From Triglochin maritima (taxonomy: Eukaryota > Streptophyta > Magnoliopsida > Alismatales > Juncaginaceae), in NCBI GenBank assembly GCA_963682175.1, contig OY821791.1:15528542-15592541 (forward strand): DNA of 64,000 bases. Reading direction: 5' to 3'. The translations under genes and the position numbers were made by a program. Shown here piece by piece: positions 55,231 to 64,000 of this stretch (position 1 is the first letter of the stretch; every line of letters starts with the position of its first letter). The notes beneath the pieces were generated by a model. That model was not told where the DNA came from. It saw only the letters and a list, made by a program, of their open reading frames with translations, and did not search any database.

Positions 55231-56189
55231 GTATGGACCCGGTCTCCCTCGCCACCACGAGATGACTCGGCCTCTTGCTCCAAAGAAGCACGAGGCGGAG
55301 ATGGTCGATCACTAAGACCGTCCATCTCAGAAGAATGCACTCTCTCTAGTCGAGCGCTCTCACCAGAACGAGCCCAACCTCGCATAAAATGCTCGACTCG
55401 ACTCTAAAAAACACACAACAGAAGGTGTACTCAGAGGAGGAGACTACTCATAGAGAATAGATGAGGAGAGGACTCAGATGAGGAGGGAAGAATCCTTAGA
55501 TCTAACGTGGTAATGGGATCAGGTAGAAGCCTAACAAGCAAGCACGATCGTTAGGCTAGACGACGCCTAACATCGAGGTCACTAGCCTCGACACGCCTCA
55601 CCACCCTACAACGAGGACCACAATGCCCAGCAAGTGATACCAGATCCGGAGATCCAGTACCTCTTACTATCGACAAGGTAGGCAACGCCGATCAGGTCAT
55701 GACGGTCTCAACTAGATTACTCTCCTAGTGCGTCCGCAATCCTTAGGGCCAATTTCTACTTGCTTTTAGTTAAGGCTTGATTAAGAGTGATTTTTGGGGC
55801 CAAGGAAAGGGTGATGAAATCCCCCACCTTATCTTTTATGGGACAACCCCTCCTTAGTAGCGTTTTGATCCTAAATCTAACAATCAATCGCTCCAATCAA
55901 ACTCTCAACTCACTCTTGTCCTGATGCAATTCCTACTAACTAATGCATGGGCATACAAGATGCATGAACGCGTGTAGGAAATGTGTAACTCACGCCAGCG
56001 CTCAACAACTGAAGATAAAGCTAAAAGAAAAGACGACTATTTGCCTAAGTCAAGTACATGATGTGTGACCTAAACAAGTAAGAACGTCTAGTATTTTGTT
56101 TTGGATTTTAAGGCCAAGTTGATTAATGCGGGAGTGATTAATGATCTGGGAGCAAACTAGAAGTCATAGCAAGCAAAATAGGGCTCCTA

Positions 56190-58204
56190 GATTGTAACGC
56201 CCCGAAAACAGCGGAAATTTTAAACAATAATAAAGACCGTCAACGGTCAACACAGGGCACGTCACGGGAAACAAACCAACATATATATATAAAATATATA
56301 AGATACAGACCCACGTGGAAGTCAAACTATATAAATGAGTCAACTGTGATTACAACAAAAGTGAATATACATGTAATCACTACCTCAAACAAAAGAAGAT
56401 ATAAAAGAGAACATGATCTAATCCCGGGGGCACTCTCCTCGGTCACCACCTGACTCTAATGCTACTCGCTACCTGAAATGAAAACAAACAAACATGCCTG
56501 AGTTCCCTGAAGGAACCCCGTATACCAAGCCTCCTAAAAATATAAAAAGGAATTAAAGACAATGCAATACAATGCACATGATCATCCACCTCGGGCCCAC
56601 AATAATGCCCTCACCGCCTCCGCGGCACTGAACCACTCCTGCCACTAGGGTCAAGTCAGTCCATCCCTGCCTCACAAGGGTCAGTCGACACCACTGCTCC
56701 CAAAAAGTACAGGAAGGAACCCCCGGTACACGCCGCACTCCAGGAGCGAGTCAGCCCGCCGAATACACAACTCGGGTCAGACGACAGCCGCTGCTCCCCC
56801 AAGAGCTGCCAAACGCGCACCCTGCCGGAACATCCTCGGCCTACCGTAAAACCCTCGCAAACTGCCCAAGGTTTACGGTACACATCCCTCACACCCCGCT
56901 CGGTAAGAGAGGAAAATGGTAGTACAATAATACGCCTTCGTCGAAGGTGAAATCCGTAGCTCTCAAAGCCGGTAATCAACCGTCGCCTCGGAGCCGGTAG
57001 TCGACCTATACTCAACGGATCGCGTGTGGATAAATCCAGCAACCTGCGGCAGATCGGTCAACCGCTAAAAGCACACCGGTCGGCCGGTCCCCCACACAGT
57101 ACATGGTACTGTACAAACAAGTCTACCGGTCGAACCACGCCAACCGAAATACCTACCAATTGGCCGAACAAAAGTCATCTAGCGGTCAACCGTTTGAAAG
57201 GTCTACGCTATACATTTTAATATACATATATATCCAATCGGTCAAACCAGGGTCCGTTCCACCGATAAGGAAAACTGCCTGAATCCTGCCTACAGCATTC
57301 GGTCGACCGAAACCTACCTCCCGGTCGACCGATCTACAGGCACATCACTGCAGGAAAACTGCACGCGGTCGGTCGACCGGATCCAGAGCGGTCGATCGTT
57401 TAGATGGTCAACGCTCGTAACCGACCTTGCGCAGTTCGGTCGACCGAGACACACACTCGGTCTGCCGAAGGCCTGTCTAACCTATCTACTGGGTTCGGTC
57501 GACCGAAACAACACCGGTCGACCGGCTAATGTAACCCTTTATTTTCCCGCGAAATTTGGCATAAACGGTCGACTGTCACACAGACATCGTTCGACCGTTT
57601 TCGGGCAGTAAGTTAATATTTATAAATATCGGTCGACCGACCCATATACCGGTCGACCGAACAATACATCTTCCCACTGGACAGGCATCATTTAGACGCT
57701 GTTCGGTCGACCGAAACACCCAACGGTCGACCGAACCAGTCGTCTTCAACCTCCGTCCAGTAGGGTTTTCACCGGAGAGACGGCACCAACGCCGTCCTCT
57801 ACACTCCCACACCTCTTGGGGAGTTAATATGAAGACTTGGCATACCTGTAGGTTGAGTGAAGAAGCCTCCCAAGCTTGCACCACTTCACTCCACTTCTTC
57901 TTCCTTCTTCTCCTTCTTCTCCTCTTCTTCTTCTTCACCTTCTTCTTCTTCTTCTCTCTAAACTCTTCTCTCACTCTCTGGTAAATCAAAACAAGAAGCA
58001 AAACGTTTCCAATTAAATTCTTATCTACCTATATATATTTACCTCAAAACTCAACACCTCTATCTCCTCCAATCCTATTCCAACACCTCATCTCTCAATT
58101 CTTATCCAATTCTCCACCTCATCCTTCACTAAACATGGTTTAATTAAGTTAATTTGGTTTAGGTTTAGTTAATTAAGGGATTTAGATTAGGTTATTACAT
58201 AGAT
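56190..58204 (-). mobile_element. Solo LTR of a Tekay-like gypsy element (family D), TSD TAGAT
   Basis: Body 56195-58199 (2,005 bp), TGTAACGCCCC to TTATTACA on the plus strand, with TAGAT at 56190-56194 and 58200-58204. On the minus strand the LTR ends GGGGCGTTACA, typical of chromovirus LTRs that precede an initiator-Met PBS. A CT-rich stretch (57890-57985) would lie in the transcribed part. GGTCGACC occurs about 10 times at 57300-57740. Orientation and clade are inferred from the termini only. Confidence 0.85.
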
Positions 58205-58261
58205 AACAAAAATGACAGAACTAACTACCAGAAAAAATTTGAAAGCAAGAAACCCTCACCA

Positions 58262-58300
58262 GGCCGCCAATTGGCGGTCTCAGACCGCTGATTGGCGGTC
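58262..58300 (-). promoter_or_regulatory. Leader palindrome pair of M2
   Basis: On the plus strand it reads as the U3 pair does in sense: CCGCCAATTGGCGG, then CCGCTGATTGGCGG 21 bp later. It is therefore the inverse of the U3 module. Confidence 0.7.
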
Positions 58301-58435
58301 CCTTTTGATGCTTAGGTGCTCCAACTTCTCTAGTAGCCTCTCCGTAAGCTTTAGGATCCCTGAAACTAAAAAAAACTGGAAAGAAAAAATTAAAAACCAC
58401 TCAAATCGTCCAAACCATGGTCTGGACATAGCACC

Positions 58436-58453
58436 TCCCCGGCAACGACGCCA
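58436..58453 (-). other. PBS of M2 (tRNA-Asp)
   Basis: 17 of 18 bases complementary; 6-nt spacer to the LTR. Confidence 0.9.
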
Positions 58454-58459
58454 AAAACA

Positions 58460-60027
58460 TGATTGATCGTTTTATTTTAAACCGCAAGTGCACGGCTGCG
58501 TTGAAGTTGTGGCAAATACGGGTCGTCCACTGGGAGATGTGTCGACGTTTGGTTTGTGTGTAGGCGAGTGGTAAAGAAAGGAGAGAAAGATTGATTACAC
58601 CAAACTACACTAGAATGCAAAAGGAAATGAAAGATAAGCAATAAAACTAAACCCCAAAGGGGGTAGAGAAATAATGTGAACATAAAGAAGTGTGTGTGTG
58701 TGTGTGTGTGTTCATTAAGCTCAGCACAATATGTAGTGCATGAAATCATAAAACTAAATCCAACTTTGCCTCCACATGAATTAAGATTAGATCACATCGT
58801 TAAAACATACGAGACAATAATTGGAATGAAGATAAAAGAACTCAAGTATAAAGACTAGACCCTACTATGCCTCCACATGAATTAAGATAACACATTATCA
58901 TTAAAACATACAAGACATTAACCAAGGTAAAGGCAACAAGAGTACATACACTACAACTTGTGTTTCTAATATTAATTCCATCCATATCCTAACCTTATCA
59001 TTCCCCATAAAATAGGTCCACTAATCAAAGCATAGGCTAAGCTTCATTCAAGAGCATTAGCATATCAAAGATAAGAGTGAAAACCCAATAAATGGTTATG
59101 GAAATCATATAAAGCTCAAGGGATTAAGATAACACATATTTAATACACTACATGATTATATCACATATTTCTCCACCCCCAAATGGTGATGGATCTACTC
59201 ACTACTCATTACACTAACTATATTAACAAGATGAAGCATAAAACTGAAATGAAATTAATCTAAGCAAGCAAGAAGCATTATAGGAACTAAAAGAACATGA
59301 GACTAAAGAAACATGCAAGACATGTAAATCAAAATTAACTAAGCAATGTAAAAACTAAAGCAAACAACAATTAACTACAAAACTTCTATTATTACTCACT
59401 CCAAATTACAAGCAGCCCTTCCTCCACCAGAGTTTTGCTTCAAGGCTTCACTCTTAGTAGGGAAGAAGGCCACCAAGAGAGAGATCGATACATGAGAGGA
59501 AGGAGAGTTCTATTTATAGACATAGAAAAAGGTAATCCGGGATAATCCCCCGATGTGGGACTAAACAAATACCAAAAATAGACTAAGCATACACTAATAC
59601 ACGTGCTCCAGAAAACGTAGCGGATCCAAAGCTATCTGGACCGCCAATTAGAGGTCTATAACATCCAGATCCGTCTGGTTTTTATGGTGGGCTTTGCTTG
59701 ATGTATTTGTTTGTCTTGCATGCATCTACTTTGTTTATTGGAGTTCCGACCCGAATCGAATTGTCAAAATACTCCCTCATGATGGTGTGGAGTTTTCTGT
59801 TTTGCTCTTAGGTCCTTCGGTCTTATGTTCAGGTCCTTCTCCCTTGCATCTTAGTCCCCAGGTCTCACAATTAAGTCCTTTTTTTCCTGCTTTTGGGTCC
59901 TTTCATGTCTCTTCTCTTCAAACCTCTTTATTTCTGAAATTCGAACATAAAACTCATCACGTAGCATTGCTTAGGTGTAAGATTATGGATATAAGGTACA
60001 AATATAAGCGTGAAAAGATGTCAATCA
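58460..60027 (-). repeat. 5' LTR of M2
   Basis: 1,568 bp. TATA 59518-59511 and exact USE 59561-59551 on the minus strand, 32 bp apart. One decayed U3 palindrome near 59640-59660. A GT microsatellite lies at 58691-58711. Confidence 0.95.
59511..59561 (-). promoter_or_regulatory. LTR promoter of M2: exact USE plus TATA
   Basis: Minus-strand GTCCCACATCG (59561-59551), 32 bp, TATAAATA (59518-59511). Confidence 0.75.
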
Positions 60028-60560
60028 TCTCTCAACGGTTTTGCACATGCTAAACACACGCAAAACCCACAAAACATTTTCTTTCGCAAACACATGGAGA
60101 ATTTGAAAGAAATGTGAAAATTTAAAGCACAAGGCAAGCAAAAGAAGACAAGTCACCCAAGGAACATGGCAAGCATATATATTGATATTAAATGCAACAC
60201 ACTAACATGACCCTAACAATGCACACAAAAGAAAACAAAACAAAAGGAGAAAAGACTCGACTATGTAGACACGTAAACCCCCCCACACACACACACTTAC
60301 TTCATGCGTTGTCCTCAATGAATGTAAGCATGATACTACATGGATTTATGCATGAAAAATAAAAGATCTCACCAATGTGAAGCGCAAAAGGAAGTTCGTG
60401 GTTTGGCTGATGGACACAAACCCGAATTCCTCTCAAAACCTGTGAAATACTAAAGAAGGGAGACAAATATGTGAAACAAATGGGGCCCAAATACATAGTG
60501 GTTGGAGCCCGCAACAAGATATGCTCACTCTTGGAGTATTCTTTTGGTTTTTTCAAGTAC
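60028..60560 (-). other. M0 3' noncoding region, right segment
   Basis: Resumes M0 after M2. Internal PPT at 60300-60277 with an inserted AC repeat. Confidence 0.8.
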
Positions 60561-63247
60561 AACTATGTAAAAAAATGGGTTCTCATCTACAAAAATGGAC
60601 ATCAAATGGGAATCATCCCATCTCTCGACCTAGATATGCACTTGCATGGGCTCGCAACATAAGACATAGGAGGATTGTTGAGAGGTTTATGAACCAAGAA
60701 TGGTGGTTCATGCCTCTCAAAACCGGGATCTGTGAAAGGAAATGGAAACAAAAATGTTTACATTCCATGACAAAGTCAATGTCATCAATATATACCCTCC
60801 AACTAACATTTGGGTGCACTGGGATCATTTCATCCACACAAAGTGACACCATAGACTTATTACCGAGATGGCAAAGTCCAGAAATAGAATTGTATGACCA
60901 CTTGACACTCTTATAAGCATTGTGGTCATTTGATGCCTCTTGAGAATGAGCAAGATAGGAGGCATGAATGAGAGGGAACCTCTGTTTGGTTGTTTGAAAT
61001 GTAGGGTATCAAATGGTTGATTCTTAACCCACATGGGGTCCACAATAGATACAGAGTGAAGAGCAGGTGGCCTAGAGGCCACAAAAATGGTATCTTGTTG
61101 CTCAACAGCCATATAATTGAAAGGATGTGCCTCAAAGGCCACATGATCACAAGATAAGTCACCTTCTTGTGTCAGCACAGGTGAAACATCTTCACCACCA
61201 TCAAGATCTCCATCGAACAACTCTCTGAAATATTTGAAGGTGCCTTAGACTTCAATCTCATTCGTGCCCTGGATAAGGTTGACCTCCACAGGGTCATTGA
61301 ACGCACCTGGCTTCTTGCCGATGGTGAAGATGTTGAAATCAGTGCACTGACTACCATTTGTCAAGCGCATCAGACCATTAAGACAGTTGATCAAGGCATT
61401 GGAAGTTGCTAGAAATGGTCACATAAAAATAACATGAATTTGTCCATGTGGATTTGGCACATGTTCAATATCCAAAACAAAGAAATTGACTGGATAAATG
61501 AACTCTCCCACTTTGATCAGAACATCTTCCACCATGCCCCTCGGTTTCTTCATAGACCTATCAGCCAATTGAAGAGTGGTTTTTTTGTTTTTTTGAGGTC
61601 TCTAAGACTGAGGTTGACGTAGACTGAATACGATAGAAGATTGACAGATGCACCAAGGTCCAATAAAGCTCGATTTACTGACACCTCACCAATCACACAA
61701 GAAATAGTAGCACAATTAGGGTCCTTGTATTTGACTTGCTCGGGTTGTGCCAACAATGAACTCACATTAGCTGCAAGAAACACTTTCTTGGGAACATTGG
61801 TTTTCCTCTTCTTCGTGCATAAATCTTTGAGAACCTTAGTATAAGGTGTCATTTGCTGAATCACCTCCAACTGAGGAATGTTCACCTTAACTTGTAGAAA
61901 GATCTAAAGCATTTTGTTATGCTGATCTGAAGTTTTCTTTTGAAGGCACTCAGGGAATGGAACCTTTGGGGCATAAGGGTCTTTCGAAGGACCCTCAACA
62001 TTCTGTTCTGTAGAAACATAAGAAGGGACCTCAGAATCTGATTCCTTTGACCCATGATAAGACAAGGGGACCTCAGGGTTCGCGCCCCTCGTTGATGAAG
62101 GTAGATCCGTAGGTCTGGTGACACCAAGAGATTGTGATTGCAAGGAAGGAAACCCAATGTGGTTGTTCACCTTCTTACCGGACCTCAAAGTATGAATCAC
62201 ATTAAGATGATGGGTCAGTTCAGAGGTTGCTTGAGGTACTAGTGGCCTTCTTTAAGATTGGGTATCCCGGGGGTTCACCTTGGCTTGACTTGGGAATTGG
62301 TCATTCTCACGTTCATGGAGTTGTGAGCCAACTGGCTAACTTGCACTTCCAATTCTTTGACCGTGGAGTTATTGGCCGCAAGCATGGTTTGCGTGCTCTT
62401 CATGAACGCGTGAAGGGTTTGTTCAAGAGTGGAGTCCCCTGGGTTAACCCGCTGAGGTAGAGTCTGACTATAACCCGATGGTGAAGCTTGAGTAGGTTAG
62501 TGAGTATGGGGCTGAGACCTTTGATGTGCGGGTTGGTATGTCGCCGATGGGAGTGGAGGGTTATGAGGTGAAGGTGGAGGTTGAGGTTGATCATGGGAGC
62601 TCTGACCGTCCTAAAGTGTAGGAGTGACTGTACGGGTCGTTACGGGGATGTTGTTGATACATCGCATTCACATGCTCAGTATCGCTTAAAGCGTAAGCAC
62701 ACTGCATGTTACTATGTCCCGTAAGTCCACACGTACTACAAGTAGGAGTACCGACCTGAGCTATAGGAGCTCGATCCAACTCTAAACTCTTAATCGTACG
62801 CATGAGAACAACAATTTTCGCATCAGACGCGATAGTTGACTCAACTTGGTATGATCCAACTCGACCAGAAGACCTGGCGGCTGGTGGCTCTCTCATGGTG
62901 TCCCACTCAAGGGTATGTTCAACCATTACTTCAAAACTGTCCCACGCCTCATCAATGGGTTTCATTTGGAAATCACCCTGACACATCACTCCAACAATGT
63001 GCGGGTGTTGTAGTTGAGGCCCTCATGAACAATTTGGCACAACCACAACATCTCAATTCCATGATGAGGGAACTACAAGAGAAGGTCCTTGAACCTCTCA
63101 AAGAAAGAATGAAACAATTCAGTGTTAGTCTGATACATTTGATGTATCTGGTGTCGTATCTATTGAGTCTTTCTTTGGGGGGAAATCCCTTCAGAAAGAT
63201 GGTTACAAAGTCATCCGAAGACCGAATCGAGTTTGTTGGGAGGTTGT
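60561..63247 (-). pseudogene. Gag-protease of M0, frameshifted, cut by P3
   Basis: Minus order: capsid fragment from 63247 (SIRSSDDFVTIFLK); post-capsid region 62989-62591 with intact knuckle CSTCGLTGHSNMQC; linker; IHTLRSGKKVNNHIG at 62200; protease with DLGASVNLLSYSVY near 61650; C-terminal domain 61220-60613 with VSWRVYIDDIDF. Several frameshifts and stops. P3 inserted into the capsid coding region. Confidence 0.8.
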
Positions 63248-64000
63248 TGATTGACATCATTTCATGCTTATATTTGTACCTTATATCTATTATCTTACAC
63301 CTAAGCAATGCCACATGACGAGTTTTATGTTTGATTTTCAGAATTAAAGAGGTTTGAAGAGAAGAGCCATGAAAGGACCCAAAAGCAGGAAAAAGGACTT
63401 AATTGTGAGACCTGGGGACCAAGATGCAAGGGAGAAGGACCTGAACGTAAGACAGGAGGACCTAAGAGCAAAACAGGAAACTCCACACCATCATGGGGAG
63501 TATTTTGTCAATTCGATTCGGGTCGGAGATCCACTAAACCAAGTAGATGCATCCAAGACCAAGAAACACTCCAAGAAAAGACCACAACAAAAACCAAGGC
63601 GATCTGAAGTTTATAGACCGCCAATTGGCGGTCTTGGACCGCTAATTGGCGGTCCATATGGCCCCAGATCCGCTAAGCTTTCTCCTGGACTTGTATTATT
63701 ATGTGCTTAGGCTATTTTTGGTATTGGTTTAGTCCCACATCGGGGGATTGTCCAGGATTATCTTTTTCCATGCTTATAAATAGAACTCTTCACCTCCCAT
63801 TGTATCCATCTCTCTCTTTGGTGGCATCTTCCCTACTAAGAGTGAAGCCTTGAAGCAAAACTCTAGTGGAGGAAGGGCTGCTTGTAATCTGAGTGTGTTC
63901 ATAATAGAAGTTTTTCATTAGCTTGTTAATTCTTGCTTAATTAATTTTCTTCAATGTGTTTGCTTTGGTGCTTGTTTTTTTTATGCTTCTTTAATGTTTC
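63248..64000 (+). repeat. P3: family-A LTR, 5' part, runs off the window
   Basis: Starts TGATTGACATC in M0 gag; left flank GTTGT (63243-63247). U3 palindrome pair 63615-63655. LTR or whole element cannot be decided. Confidence 0.9.
63732..63782 (+). promoter_or_regulatory. LTR promoter of P3: exact USE plus TATA
   Basis: GTCCCACATCG 63732-63742, 32 bp, TATAAATA 63775-63782. Confidence 0.75.

Larger units (their letters stand above)
55231..58435 (-). other. Leader of M2, interrupted by a gypsy solo LTR
   Basis: Minus order: palindrome pair 58300-58262, donor-like GGTGAGGG (GT at 58259-58258), solo LTR 58199-56195, conserved block about 55828-55808, then gag N-terminal region. Noncoding. Confidence 0.75.
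42207..60032 (-). mobile_element. M2: family-A element nested in M0, TSD TCTCT
   Basis: Body 42212-60027, with TCTCT at 42207-42211 and 60028-60032. The M0 sequence reads straight across the empty site. Left: a 330-bp piece of 3' LTR cut by a copia element. Right: gag-pro, leader, PBS and an intact 5' LTR. About 1.2 kb of 3' LTR and about 1 kb of 3' noncoding region have been deleted between copia and P2. Confidence 0.9.
20586..63247 (-). mobile_element. M0: family-A element hosting the whole nested stack
   Basis: M0 pieces in minus order: gag-pro 63247-60561, internal PPT and 3' noncoding 60560-60028, then 42211-42047, 34006-33331, 22147-21989, and 3' LTR 21988-20586. The pieces abut exactly at the target duplications of M2 (TCTCT), P1 (GTGGA/TTGGA) and M1 (ATATA), and together restore the order seen in P1 and P2. 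The 5' part lies beyond P3 and outside the window. Confidence 0.85.

Noticed and set aside
57576..58001. Lys/Arg-rich 141-aa minus frame
   Set aside because: Low-complexity translation of the CT-rich tract in a solo LTR.
60613..60852. VYIDDIDF resembles the YVDD box of a copia reverse transcriptase
   Set aside because: The same position reads GWRVLFDEQ in P1, GWRILFDEQ in M1 and GWRVWIDDH in P2; it is the core of the post-protease domain, and no other RT motif is near.

Overview
This is repeat-rich nuclear DNA of a flowering plant, probably a eudicot. I infer this from Athila/Tat-like Ty3/gypsy elements primed by tRNA-Asp, a Maximus/SIRE-like copia LTR, a Tekay-like gypsy LTR, a hAT-type MITE and a decayed DUF1985-Ulp1 gene with plant-type introns. 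I see no intact host gene, rRNA, tRNA or CRISPR array. The species cannot be named from the sequence. Element names (N0, B1, M0, M1, M2, P1, P2, P3) and LTR family names (A, B, C, D) are mine.

Layout. 1-4156: a truncated family-A element on the minus strand (N0), carrying a solo family-B LTR and abutting a plus-strand family-A LTR. 4157-20585: the oldest layer. A broken minus-strand DUF1985-Ulp1 (C48 peptidase) gene can be followed from 18186 down to 5299. It is split by a copia solo LTR (6512-8004, TSD TGATT) and by B1 (8362-15841), a young gag-pro element lacking pol. Its intron holds a hAT MITE (16667-17133, 8-bp TSD). 20586-64000: one nested stack inside a single minus-strand family-A element, M0. 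M0 is interrupted by M1 (22148-33330, TSD ATATA), P1 (34007-42046), M2 (42212-60027, TSD TCTCT) and P3 (63248 onward). M1 carries two solo LTRs (TSDs GTTAA and CTGGT). M2 carries a truncated copia element, P2 (44584-51867, TSD CTCAA) and a gypsy solo LTR (56195-58199, TSD TAGAT).

How the elements work. Where coding is preserved, the order is leader, gag with CCHC knuckle, DLG-type retropepsin, and in family A an extra C-terminal domain. I saw no reverse transcriptase, RNase H or integrase, so these look like non-autonomous gag-only elements that depend on a partner. Their cis-acting parts are unusually well kept: a tRNA-Asp PBS, two polypurine tracts, a GNRA-tetraloop hairpin near the 3' end, a conserved leader block, and a two-palindrome module in U3 that reappears inverted in the leader in both families.

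Most notable: (1) family-A promoters carry an exact snRNA-type USE 32 bp upstream of TATA; (2) the leader/U3 inverted hairpin modules; (3) the GNRA hairpin with loop changes that stay GNRA; (4) B1 ends in an 18-nt copy of the primer tRNA and is flanked by a 255-bp duplication instead of a 5-bp TSD, with duplication and LTR divergence in agreement; (5) unrelated copia and gypsy LTRs share dense GGTCGACC arrays.
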